From contig JBFLXY010000014.1 in the NCBI GenBank assembly GCA_040757055.1, positions 1 to 56,773 on the forward strand: a DNA stretch of 56,773 nt. The letters run 5' to 3'. This stretch comes from JAJZRJ01 sp040757055. Lineage in GTDB: Bacteria; Desulfobacterota; Desulfobulbia; Desulfobulbales; Desulfurivibrionaceae. The position numbers and the translations under genes were made by a program. The notes below the pieces were generated by a model, which worked only from the letters and a program-made list of their open reading frames with translations, was not told the origin of the DNA and did no database searches. The first letter of the stretch is position 1, and each line of letters begins with the position of its first letter. Below, piece after piece: positions 1-11,603 of this stretch.

Positions 1-1
1 C

Positions 2-49
2 AAGGCGAGGGGGAAGGAGCACACCGAGCTGCTGGTGGCAAATTATTGA
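2..49 (+). CDS. C-terminal tail of a gene cut by the window start
   Basis: Fifteen codons in frame 2 run to a TGA and read KARGKEHTELLVANY. The HTELLVANY ending resembles the C-terminus of some DNA adenine methylases, but the fragment is too short to prove this. It is followed by about 70 bases of AT-rich sequence with no further gene, before the converging rubredoxin pseudogene. Confidence 0.35.
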   Translation, partial: KARGKEHTELLVANY

Positions 50-122
50 TGCAAAAACCCGCGCGGTCGGATTAGAATTTTTCTGCGTTTACTTGCAAAA
101 TTTTCTTATTTTGCGTGCGCGC

Positions 123-316
123 TTACACTGAGCCGGGGCCGGCCAGCGGCTTGAACGCCGCCTTGCTCGCCCCGCACACCGGGCATTTCCAGTCGGCAGG
201 GAGTTCCTCGAACCTGATGCCGGCCGGCACCTTGCCCTTGCGGTCGCCGCGGTCCTGGCCTAGATATACCCGCAGTTCACGGTCTGGCACTGTTACATCT
301 CTTCGGGTTTGGCCAT
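123..316 (-). pseudogene. Rubredoxin pseudogene (internal stop plus frameshift)
   Basis: Rubredoxins are small one-iron electron carriers with two CxxC-type knuckles. The start reads MAKPEEM, then a TAA at 293-295 where the family has Trp, then QCQTVNCGYI carrying the first cysteine pair. One base is missing after TA at 261, so Tyr becomes TAG; the rest continues in the next frame as GDRKGKVPAG, then DWKCPVCGASK with the second pair, and ends PLAGPGSV. Homology is therefore continuous across two independent lesions. It is the last gene of a regulator/DUF2892 operon. Real decay or a local sequence error are both possible, although two lesions within 35 bases favour decay. Confidence 0.75.
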
Positions 317-343
317 GTGAATACCTCGTCAGGACGGGTGGGG

Positions 344-553
344 TCAGCGGGTGCAGCAACTCGTGGTTTCCGGCACGCCCAGCTTTTTGAGGATGATGCC
401 CAGCGGGCAGAATTTGGTGAAGCCGTACTGGAAGAGATTGGCGCCGACAAAGGCGGTGAAGAAGTACCAGTAGGGATGCACCCAGGTGCCGAGCGCCAGG
501 CTGATGAGGATGAATGTGCCGGCGAAGACATGAATCCAGTCGTTGACCGTCAT
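344..553 (-). CDS. YgaP-like DUF2892 inner membrane protein
   Basis: The 69-residue protein has two membrane segments (about residues 5-24 and 27-45), followed by the family signature FTKFCPLGIILKKLGV. The DUF2892 fold is the membrane portion of the rhodanese YgaP and often occurs alone in sulfur-related operons. A second cysteine pair sits at the C-terminus (TTSCCTR). It lies downstream of an ArsR-family regulator and upstream of the rubredoxin remnant on the same strand. AGGAGG-like sequence precedes the ATG. Its substrate is unknown; persulfide or thiosulfate handling is inferred from family context only. Confidence 0.85.
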   Translation of the reverse strand: MTVNDWIHVFAGTFILISLALGTWVHPYWYFFTAFVGANLFQYGFTKFCPLGIILKKLGVPETTSCCTR

Positions 554-715
554 GGTGGTCCTCCTTGCGATGGTTTGGTGACAGCAGAGACCCGCAGGCC
601 TTTTCCCGGTTCCGTTGGTAGCCCCTCACAATACATAAGCACGTCCGCCGTAACGGGCAAGAGGGGGGGCGCGTTTTGAGGAGCGTCGGGGTGGCTGCCC
701 CAAAGCGGGGTTTGC

Positions 716-1003
716 TTACCTGGTTTCGCAGAAAAGCTCGCGCATGGTGCGGATCAGTTCGGTGACCCGGCCTTCGGCGATGCGGTTGTAAATGAAGTTG
801 GCATCCTTGCGGTAGGTGATGATCCCCTGGTTCCGGAGAATGGAGAGGTGCTGCGAGACGTTGGCGTTGGTGGTGTGCACTTCCTTGTGGAGATCGCCGA
901 CGGTCAGTTCCCGGTCCTGGAGCAGGCAGAGAATTTTGAGTCGGATGGGGTGGGACATGGTCTTGAGCAGCTTGGCAATGTCCTCAATGTGACTCTCTTC
1001 CAT
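716..1003 (-). CDS. ArsR/SmtB-family repressor, BigR/SqrR-like
   Basis: The 95-residue winged-helix repressor shows the ArsR layout: an N-terminal helix (SHPIRLKIL), the recognition helix region TTNANVSQHLSILRNQG and a wing TYRKDANFIYNR. The metal-binding ELCVCDL motif is absent and reads ELTVGDL. Two cysteines remain, Cys26 in KILCLL and Cys92 in ELFCETR. These match the spacing of the dithiol pair that forms a polysulfide bridge in BigR and SqrR. The downstream DUF2892 gene also occurs in BigR-type operons. I infer sensing of persulfide or another reactive sulfur species; this is not proven. An AT-rich inverted repeat overlaps its own promoter. Confidence 0.88.
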   Translation of the reverse strand: MEESHIEDIAKLLKTMSHPIRLKILCLLQDRELTVGDLHKEVHTTNANVSQHLSILRNQGIITYRKDANFIYNRIAEGRVTELIRTMRELFCETR

Positions 1004-1024
1004 GCGGACCCCCTTGTGACGATG

Positions 1025-1043
1025 ATTAAGAACTTACTTTAAT
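1025..1043 (-). promoter_or_regulatory. Putative operator of the ArsR-family regulator
   Basis: ATTAA (1025-1029) and TTAAT (1039-1043) form an inverted repeat around a 9-base spacer in otherwise GC-rich DNA. It overlaps the predicted -10 box and lies just upstream of the regulator's ATG, which is where an ArsR dimer would block transcription. Confidence 0.6.
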
Positions 1044-1067
1044 ACTGAGCCCCCGAGGTTTTGTAAA
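1039..1067 (-). promoter_or_regulatory. Sigma70-type promoter of the arsR-DUF2892 operon
   Basis: On the minus strand TTTACA (1067-1062), a 17-base spacer and TATTAA (1044-1039) form a good sigma70 promoter. The start point would fall inside the inverted repeat described for this site. Confidence 0.6.
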
Positions 1068-1072
1068 GAAAA

Positions 1073-1897
1073 TTATTTGGTGTCCGGCGCCGGCGCCAGA
1101 CAGATCCGGCTGCCGATGGCGGCCTGCAGGTGTGCGGCGGCGTTGCCCTGACACACCGCGATCTCCAGCATGTCGCGGCTGCCGATCAGGGCCAGCGCCT
1201 CGCCAGGAGCCACCTCCGCATAGGTGGCGCGGATCGTTCCCAGGCACCGGCCGTCCAGATGGACGGCGGTCCGCTCAGGGCCGATTGCCAAGGCGCTGAG
1301 ATGGCTGCGATGCAGATTGGTGACGAGATTGCCGAAGTGGTCGATGGCCACCACCTCGCCGCTGGCGGTGCGGCCGGCGGCATCGATGTGCGGTTGCGGC
1401 AGCGGCAGGCGGATGAGGGTCGACGGGTCCAGGGCCGGGCCAAGGGTGGCCGGATCGGCGCCGTTGGCCAGGGCTGCGGCCACCGGGGCGAAGATGTCGC
1501 GTCCGTGGAAGGTGGCGCTGAGGGGGGTGAGGAAAAGCGCCTGGTCGGTCACGCGATGCGCCTGTCGCTGTCCTGGCCCGTCCAGCAGCAGGGTGAGCAC
1601 CCCATTGTCCGGCGCCAGAAAGCGGCCGTGGCCGGTGTCGAGCAGGATGACCCGGCGGTCGCTGCCCACCCCCGGGTCCACCACCACCACGTGGAGGGTG
1701 GCGGCGGGGAAATAGCGCCAGGAGGCAGCGAGCAGATAGGCGGCGTGGCGGATATCCTGGGGCGGCACCGCGTGGCAGAGGTCGATGATGCGGGCCAGGG
1801 GAGCGCGGCCGGCGAGGACCCCCTTCATGACCCCGACATATTCGTCGCTCAGGCCGAAGTCGGTGGTCAGCGTAATGAGCGGCGGGTCACCGGCCAT
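1073..1897 (-). CDS. SAM hydroxide adenosyltransferase (DUF62 family)
   Basis: The family hydrolyses S-adenosylmethionine to adenosine and methionine using an activated water. The 274 residues start PPLITLTTDFGLSDEYVGVMKG and contain VVVVDPGVGS, LAPDNGVL and TFHGRDIFAPVAA, all conserved in DUF62, and the C-terminal barrel domain includes IDHFGNLVTN. Length is normal. Its start overlaps the end of the upstream YibQ-like gene by 11 bases, so the two are probably translated together. The physiological role of the family is uncertain. Confidence 0.9.
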   Translation of the reverse strand: MAGDPPLITLTTDFGLSDEYVGVMKGVLAGRAPLARIIDLCHAVPPQDIRHAAYLLAASWRYFPAATLHVVVVDPGVGSDRRVILLDTGHGRFLAPDNGVLTLLLDGPGQRQAHRVTDQALFLTPLSATFHGRDIFAPVAAALANGADPATLGPALDPSTLIRLPLPQPHIDAAGRTASGEVVAIDHFGNLVTNLHRSHLSALAIGPERTAVHLDGRCLGTIRATYAEVAPGEALALIGSRDMLEIAVCQGNAAAHLQAAIGSRICLAPAPDTK

Positions 1898-3008
1898 GAT
1901 TCTGGAAGAGGGTGCCGATGCCCACCAGTTCGGCCCGCTCGGTGATCTGCTGCTGGCGGGCAGCCAGGGCGGCCAGGGTGGCCGGGTGCGGATGGCCGAG
2001 GCCGATGGCCCAGCCCTTTTTCTCCGCCAGGGTCAGGAGGGCATCGATCTGTTTGATCACCGCCGCCTGGTTCTGCTCGTTGTCCAGGAAGAGGTGTCGC
2101 GGCAGGCAGGGCACGCCGTTTTCCTGTGCGACGGCGCAGGCCACGCTCCGGTTGGAGGTGCGGCTGTCGAGGAAAAAGAGGCCGCGCTGCTTGACTTCCC
2201 TGAGCAAGAGGATCATCGCCGGCCGCTCTTCGGTGAAGCGGGAGCCCATGTGGTTGTTGATGCCGATGGCCATGGGGACGGCAGCGAGGTTTTCAGCGAA
2301 TTTCGTGCGCAGTGCGTCCGGTTCCATGGCCACGGTCAGGGTGCCGGGGCCGGGGTCCACGGTGCGGTCGGTGGCCTCCAGGGGCAGATGGAGCAGGATG
2401 TCCCGTTTTTTGCGCTGGGCTGCAGCGGTCAGCTCCTTGGTCTGCGGGCCGGCAGGCAGAAAGGAGAAGGAGAGATTGAGCGGCAGGGCGAGCATCCTGC
2501 GGCCGATGGCCGGCTGATAGCCCATGTCGTCGATGACGATGGCCACCAGGGGTTTTGTGTCCCGCGTTGCCGATGCGGTGGGGCTGGGCTTCCCGGCCGG
2601 TGGTTCCGCGGCGGCCTTTTTTGCCGGCAACGGCACGTCCGGCCGGGGCGTTGCCTTGGGGGCAACGGCCGGTTCTGCTGGCTGGGCGGGCAAGGGCGCA
2701 GCCGTTGGCGGTGGCGCCGGCGCGGTTGCCACCGTTTCTGCCGCGGCGTTTGGCGCCGGCGGTGCGGATTCGGACGGCAACAACCCGGCCGGGGGCGGAG
2801 TGATGAGCGGCTCGTCGAGGGCCGGCCGGGGGGCATTTGCCGTTTCGCGCGCCGGCGGCGGTTCTGCCGCGGGGGGAAAAAGCGGCACCTGGAGAAAGAC
2901 GAAGTAGCCGATGCCGGCCAGGCAGGAAAGCGCCAGCAGGCCGAGCAGATAGCGGCCATAGGGCCGGCGCTTTGATTTTTTCTGGCGGGAGCGGGCCTTG
3001 GTCGCCAT
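1887..3008 (-). CDS. Divergent polysaccharide deacetylase family protein (YibQ-like)
   Basis: The 373-residue protein begins MATKARSRQKKSKRRP, with a single membrane anchor at about residues 22-43. A long Ala/Pro linker (about 50-140) leads to a NodB-like barrel beginning PLVAIVIDDMGYQPAIGRRM. The barrel contains LLHLPLEA and GINNHMGSRFTE, typical of the divergent deacetylase family. I chose the ATG at 3008 because an AAGGGGG Shine-Dalgarno precedes it and because the longer reading is Pro/Arg-rich nonsense inside the upstream gene. It is probably periplasmic and acts on cell-wall or envelope glycans; the substrate is unknown. Confidence 0.88.
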   Translation of the reverse strand: MATKARSRQKKSKRRPYGRYLLGLLALSCLAGIGYFVFLQVPLFPPAAEPPPARETANAPRPALDEPLITPPPAGLLPSESAPPAPNAAAETVATAPAPPPTAAPLPAQPAEPAVAPKATPRPDVPLPAKKAAAEPPAGKPSPTASATRDTKPLVAIVIDDMGYQPAIGRRMLALPLNLSFSFLPAGPQTKELTAAAQRKKRDILLHLPLEATDRTVDPGPGTLTVAMEPDALRTKFAENLAAVPMAIGINNHMGSRFTEERPAMILLLREVKQRGLFFLDSRTSNRSVACAVAQENGVPCLPRHLFLDNEQNQAAVIKQIDALLTLAEKKGWAIGLGHPHPATLAALAARQQQITERAELVGIGTLFQNHGR

Positions 3009-3018
3009 GATTTCCCCC

Positions 3019-3999
3019 TTACCTGGTGCGGGTGAGGACGTAACCGGCCAGGCCGGCCAAGACTTGGCGGGGCGTGGTGTCCGGGAAGATGGTGAGGGCA
3101 GTCTTCGCTTCGGCGATGAGTGCTTCCGCCCTGGCGCGGGCACTGGCAAAGGCCCCGCTGCCCTCGAGCAGTTGCCGGGCCTCGCCGAGGGCGGTTCGAC
3201 GTGTTTCGCCCGAGGCGGCGAGCAGTTCCAGCAGGCGGGCGCGCTCGGCGTTTCCGGCGCTGGCCAAGGTCATCAGGAGCGGCAGCGTCATCTTGCCCTC
3301 CTGGAAGTCGTTGCCCACTGCCTTGCCGGTCTCCTCGGGATTGCCCTGGTAGTCGAGCAGATCGTCGATGATCTGGAAGGCGAGGCCCAGATTGGCGCCG
3401 TAGGTGCGGAGCGCCTGGCGCTGGGCCATGGTGCCACCGGCGGAGACGATGCCCACCTCGCAGGCGGCGGCGATCAGGGCCGCGGTCTTGCCCTGCAGAA
3501 TGGCGAAATAGCTCTCCTCCGAGGTGTCCCGCCTTTCCGCCACCCGCATCTGGAGGAATTCCCCCTCCACCATCGCCCGGATGGCCTCGCTGACCAGCCG
3601 CTGGCACTCGGCTCCTCCGAAGGCGGCCACCAGTTCCATGGCCCGGGCGAGAAGATAGTCGCCGCCCAGGATCACCGGGGCATTGCCCCAGCGCCGGTTG
3701 GCGGTCTCCCTGCCCCGCCGCAGGTCGGCGCGATCGATGACATCGTCGTGCAGGAGGCTGGCGGCGTGGAGGTACTCAAAGACGCTGGCCAGGGTGGTGA
3801 TGTCGGCGGGCGGTTCACCGACGAGGCTGGCGCTGTAGCGGACCAGCAGCGGGCGGATGCGCTTGCCGCCCTGAAAAAGGGCGTGGCGGAGGATTTCACG
3901 CAGGAGCGGGCTTTCGACCGCGGCGAGGTCCGCCTCCATGACGGCATCGATCCGGCCCGCTTCGGCTTTCAGGGTATTGAGCAGGAGTTTTTGTTCCAT
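3019..3999 (-). CDS. ispB: Polyprenyl (octaprenyl-type) diphosphate synthase
   Basis: This trans-prenyltransferase extends farnesyl diphosphate with isopentenyl units to make the side chain of quinones. Both Asp-rich motifs are present: LLHDDVIDRADLRRG and FQIIDDLLDY, along with GGKRIRPLL. The length (326 residues) is typical. The start MEQKLLLNTL lies one base after the dinG stop; the longer alternative start gives low-complexity sequence inside dinG. It probably supplies menaquinone or ubiquinone; chain length cannot be read from the sequence with certainty. Confidence 0.9.
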   Translation of the reverse strand: MEQKLLLNTLKAEAGRIDAVMEADLAAVESPLLREILRHALFQGGKRIRPLLVRYSASLVGEPPADITTLASVFEYLHAASLLHDDVIDRADLRRGRETANRRWGNAPVILGGDYLLARAMELVAAFGGAECQRLVSEAIRAMVEGEFLQMRVAERRDTSEESYFAILQGKTAALIAAACEVGIVSAGGTMAQRQALRTYGANLGLAFQIIDDLLDYQGNPEETGKAVGNDFQEGKMTLPLLMTLASAGNAERARLLELLAASGETRRTALGEARQLLEGSGAFASARARAEALIAEAKTALTIFPDTTPRQVLAGLAGYVLTRTR

Positions 4000-4000
4000 A

Positions 4001-5953
<1,953 letters not shown>

Positions 5954-6032
5954 AGGCGTGGCTGGGGGAGAGGGGTGGGAAGGGGCTTGGGGTAGAAGAT
6001 CTGACCCGGAAGCAAGGGCTGTTTCGCTCGCC

Positions 6033-6062
6033 TTGACAGGGGGCGCCGGGAGTTGTTACAAA
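6033..6062 (+). promoter_or_regulatory. Sigma70-type promoter upstream of uspA
   Basis: TTGACA (6033-6038) is followed after 18 bases by TACAAA (6057-6062), inside the divergent interval between dinG and uspA. Confidence 0.5.
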
Positions 6063-6120
6063 AACAGAAAGGCATGCGCAGAGCAACGGCCATCCGATCT
6101 ATACCATGCAGGAGGGGTTT

Positions 6121-6567
6121 ATGAACGAGATCAAAAAGATTCTGGTCCCCGTCGATTTTTCCGAAAACTCCCAGAAGATCCTTCAGTCGGCCGTCATGCT
6201 GGCCGGCAAATTCCAGGCGCGGCTCAGCGTGGTCTTCGTGGTGCAGAGCTTTGACGACTATTCCGGTTTCTTCGTGCCGCACATCCCCATCGCCCAGTTC
6301 GAGGAGGAGATGGTGCAGGCGGCCCAGCAGAAGATGACGGCCTTCCTGAAGGAGACCATGGATCCGGCCGTGCCCCACGAGGCCGCGGTGCTGCGCGGCG
6401 ACGTGGCCAACGAGATTCTCCGTTATGCCGAGGAGGGCGGGGCCAACCTCATCGTCATGGGCACGCACGGCTACAAGGGGCTGGAAAAGGTGCTCTTCGG
6501 CAGCGTGGCCGAAAAGGTGGTGAAAATGGCGCCCTGCCCGGTGCTGACCATCAATCCGTACCGTTAG
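6121..6567 (+). CDS. Universal stress protein, UspA family
   Basis: The 148-residue single-domain Usp begins MNEIKKILVPVDFSENS. The ATP-binding signature at the C-terminus reads MGTHGYKGLEKVLFGSVAEKV, and it ends APCPVLTINPY. I prefer the ATG at 6121 to the one at 6106 because the bases between them form the AGGAGGGG ribosome site. The gene converges on, and overlaps by 4 bases, the unknown minus-strand gene. A role in stress survival is known for the family; the specific signal is not visible. Confidence 0.93.
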   Translation: MNEIKKILVPVDFSENSQKILQSAVMLAGKFQARLSVVFVVQSFDDYSGFFVPHIPIAQFEEEMVQAAQQKMTAFLKETMDPAVPHEAAVLRGDVANEILRYAEEGGANLIVMGTHGYKGLEKVLFGSVAEKVVKMAPCPVLTINPYR

Positions 6568-7646
6568 GCGTGTTCCGCAAAATGCGCAATGAGGCCATGG
6601 GGAAACGCCCCGTGGTCTTTTTTCTTGCTGCTGCGGGTTAACCGGCTGAAGAGTCCTGACAGCGAAAGGCCGGGCAGGGCCGAGATGGTGAGCAGCCGCT
6701 GGGGCTGGCCGTTGAAATGACGCCGACAGGTCCGCTCCCATTCGCTGGCCGCTGTTTCCCACCCGGCCTGATCGACCACCCCCTGGCGGGCAAAGGTGGA
6801 AAGCAGGGTCTGGAGCCGCGCGCGCAGCCCGGCTTCGCCGGTGCGCCAGCGGTGAAGGATATCGTCAAAACCGGTTTCAGGCAGTTCCGGCAGTGGCAGG
6901 GTGCAGAGGGCCAGAGGCCGGGCGTCACTTGCGGCAGCGGCCAGATCGAGGAGTAATAGGGCCGGGCCTGGATGGGTCGTGGCCAGCAATGAAAATTCCT
7001 GGCTGTCCCGCAGGAAGAGCTGGCCCCAGGCCCTGGTCACTTTTTCCTGATCCACGGCCGTGGTTACCTGTTCCTCTGCCTCCAGAGCGGCAAGCTGGGC
7101 GGCAACCTCCTCGTCTCCCTTGAGTTCCTCGAAAAGGGCGGCCTGCTTCCGGCTGACCTCCGCCAGCTGCGCCGCGATCTCCCGCTCTTTGGCCAGGTAC
7201 TCTTCCGCCAGTTTCAGCAGCAGCAGGGAATTCCAGATTGTTTCCAGTTCCTGTGCCGCCTCCTTGGTGCCGCTGCCCTGCTGGCGCAGGTTGGCAATGA
7301 GCGACCAGACCGCAGCCTCCTCCGGGTGGGGCTGCGCTGCCCTGGCCAGGGCGCCGCCGTAAAATTCGTTGCCCGCCCGCCCGAGTTCCCGCAGCAGTTG
7401 GCGGAAGCGCGGCAGGTGTTCGGCCAGGTCGACCGGGGTGTGGCCCTGGCAAAGGCCGTTTGCTGCCAGCGGTTGTAGTTCCGCAGGCGTGGGGTCATCG
7501 ACCAGGGCGCGATAGTAGGTGACAGAATCGACGAGCAGGAGCAGTGCCCGGCAGTCGGCCGCCGCGGGCTGGGTGGCCGGGCAGAGCAGCAGGGAAAAGT
7601 CGTTCCCAGCCATCGGCCGGGATGGAATGTTTTGCGGGTCCATCAT
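6564..7646 (-). CDS. Uncharacterised coiled-coil protein
   Basis: I do not recognise this 360-residue protein. It starts MMDPQNIPSRPMAGND, has no signal peptide or membrane segment, and is rich in Leu, Ala and Glu. A predicted coiled coil covers about residues 145-215 (KLAEEYLAKEREIAAQLAEV and neighbours). The C-terminus is basic (LTRSSKKKDHG). The start is uncertain because no strong ribosome site is seen; Met12 is an alternative. It is probably cytoplasmic. It lies divergent from a small membrane protein, and its stop overlaps that of uspA on the other strand. Confidence 0.7.
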   Translation of the reverse strand: MMDPQNIPSRPMAGNDFSLLLCPATQPAAADCRALLLLVDSVTYYRALVDDPTPAELQPLAANGLCQGHTPVDLAEHLPRFRQLLRELGRAGNEFYGGALARAAQPHPEEAAVWSLIANLRQQGSGTKEAAQELETIWNSLLLLKLAEEYLAKEREIAAQLAEVSRKQAALFEELKGDEEVAAQLAALEAEEQVTTAVDQEKVTRAWGQLFLRDSQEFSLLATTHPGPALLLLDLAAAASDARPLALCTLPLPELPETGFDDILHRWRTGEAGLRARLQTLLSTFARQGVVDQAGWETAASEWERTCRRHFNGQPQRLLTISALPGLSLSGLFSRLTRSSKKKDHGAFPHGLIAHFAEHA

Positions 7647-7710
7647 CTTTGCATTTCGTGACAAATCGGCTAGAGTGGGCGCCTGGAATCCACACAACGG
7701 ACGCATTGCC

Positions 7711-8010
7711 ATGGACAACGCACGCCGGATTTTTGGTTTCGTTCTGCTCCTCGCCCTCTACCTGCTGGCGAGTTACCGCTATTTCCCGGGCCGGCCGCTG
7801 GATTCCCTCGCGGCCACCGGGCTCCATCTGCTCCGTTCCGCCCCCTTCACCGTGGGCTTGACCCTGGTCACCATCTCGCTGGTGCAGCGGCTGGCCAGGG
7901 AGAAGCTGCCCTGGCCCCGCCGGTTCCGTTTTTTTCTCACCATCAGCCTGTGCTACGAGTTCCTCTTCGCTCTCTACCACTACCTCGGCATGGCGCAGAT
8001 CGGCGCCTAG
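7711..8010 (+). CDS. Small hydrophobic membrane protein, unknown
   Basis: The 99-residue protein has membrane segments near residues 5-22 and 40-58, and possibly a third near 75-92. It starts MDNARRIFGFVLLLALYLL. The ATG at 7711 begins the hydrophobic stretch; upstream in-frame sequence is antisense to the neighbouring gene and is not protein-like. I do not recognise the family. It is divergent from the coiled-coil gene, with 64 bases between the starts, so the two may share regulation. Confidence 0.65.
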   Translation: MDNARRIFGFVLLLALYLLASYRYFPGRPLDSLAATGLHLLRSAPFTVGLTLVTISLVQRLAREKLPWPRRFRFFLTISLCYEFLFALYHYLGMAQIGA

Positions 8011-8030
8011 CGGCGTTGCCTCGCAGCCGG

Positions 8031-8876
8031 CTACCGGATGAGGGTGCCGGCCGGGTGATGGCCTGAGGGGGCGGTGGTGGTGGGAAGCAGCACACATTTC
8101 TTCCCCAGCAGGGCGCCGGGATTGGTCACCGAGTTGCAGCCGGTCTGGCAGCGGTCGCCCAGGATGGCCCCCAGCTTTTTGAGGCCGGTTTTTTGCGGAC
8201 CGCCGGGTGTTTTCACCTCCACCTCGCCGCTCTGGAAGCGCAGGTTGGCAAGCTTGGTGCCGGCGCCCAGGTTGACGTGGTTGCCGAGGATGCTGTCGCC
8301 CAGGTAGGCGAAGTGGCCGGCCTTGGCGTCGTCGAGCAGGAGGGAATGCTTCACTTCGGTGGCATGCCCCACCACGCACCGTTGGCCCACAAGGCAGTAG
8401 CCCCGCAGGTAGGCCCCCTGCCGCACCTCGCTCTGGTCCCCGATAATGGCCGGCTCCTTGAGAAAGGCGCCGGACTCCACCACGACACCCCGGCCAAAGT
8501 GGAAGCGGGTGCCGACCAGCACCGCGCCGGCCATGAGGATGCTGGCTCCGTCGAGCACCACCCCGGCGCGGCTGACCCGCAGTTTGCCTTTGGTGGCGTC
8601 GCCGAAGTCGATGGTGCAGCCGGCGGCGTCGAACAGGAGTTCGTTGTGCAGAACCATGGCCTGCGCCAGCGGGCCGCGGGCCGCCAGACTGGTGAAGCAG
8701 TTCTGGTAGGGGTGGTCGTCCATGTACGCTTTGAGGGCGGCCAGCGCCTGCCAGACCGGCCGCTGCTCGTCAAAAAGCGGCTGATGGCCCCATTCGGCCA
8801 GGTCGAAGAAGAGCGACGGGGGCAGGGACACGGCATCCACCTCACGGGCGTTGTGTTTTGGCTGGCCCCGTGGCAT
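8031..8876 (-). CDS. Left-handed beta-helix (hexapeptide) acyl/nucleotidyltransferase-like protein
   Basis: The 281-residue protein has an N-terminal helical part (about 1-85) and then a run of hexapeptide turns, for example VLDGASILMAGAVLVG, GVVVESGAFLKEPAIIG and LGDSILGNHVNLGAGTKLAN. This architecture resembles the C-terminal half of GlmU without the uridylyltransferase domain. Homologues are often annotated as glucose-1-phosphate thymidylyl- or UDP-N-acetylglucosamine-diphosphorylase-like. The reaction is probably acyl transfer to a sugar nucleotide, but the substrate is not evident. The start (ATG 8876) lacks a clear ribosome site; an internal GTG is possible. Confidence 0.75.
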   Translation of the reverse strand: MPRGQPKHNAREVDAVSLPPSLFFDLAEWGHQPLFDEQRPVWQALAALKAYMDDHPYQNCFTSLAARGPLAQAMVLHNELLFDAAGCTIDFGDATKGKLRVSRAGVVLDGASILMAGAVLVGTRFHFGRGVVVESGAFLKEPAIIGDQSEVRQGAYLRGYCLVGQRCVVGHATEVKHSLLLDDAKAGHFAYLGDSILGNHVNLGAGTKLANLRFQSGEVEVKTPGGPQKTGLKKLGAILGDRCQTGCNSVTNPGALLGKKCVLLPTTTAPSGHHPAGTLIR

Positions 8877-9186
8877 GATGGAGCCAGGAAGCGGCGGCCG
8901 GCACGGCGTTTCGCTCGGGCTCACAACAGGGCCGGCCCGGGGCGTCGTGCCTGTTGTGAGCCCAGTGTTCTTGGCCACCACTATGGTGCAAAGTGGGGCG
9001 TTGCGCAAGAATTTTGTCGGCGGCGCCGGGGCGTCGGGACCCGGCGGAGTGGTGGCGAGAAAGCGGGTTGACTTCCCCGGCCGAAGTGCTTAGTGTTGCC
9101 ACTCTGAAAGGGCGGAGCAAGATCTGGCCAGGAACGGCGCCGCAGACCGCGGGTGCCGTTTTTCATACATGGCAAGGAGGAAGAGC
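8877..9186. other. Divergent intergenic region upstream of lon
   Basis: This 310-base stretch separates the beta-helix gene and lon and holds no convincing ORF. It contains a perfect 14-bp inverted repeat (listed separately) and a weak lon promoter: TTGACT at 9068-9073 with TAGTGT 17 bases later. No CIRCE element is seen. Confidence 0.5.
8917..8963. repeat. Perfect 14-bp inverted repeat between divergent genes
   Basis: GGGCTCACAACAGG (8917-8930) is exactly complementary to CCTGTTGTGAGCCC (8950-8963), with 19 bases between the arms. No T-run follows on either strand, so it is not a standard terminator. An operator or a structured 5' leader for either divergent gene is possible. Confidence 0.8.
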
Positions 9187-11565
<2,379 letters not shown>

Positions 11566-11603
11566 TTTCCCGGCCTCCGGGCCCCAACCCCTGGTGCGCG
11601 ACC

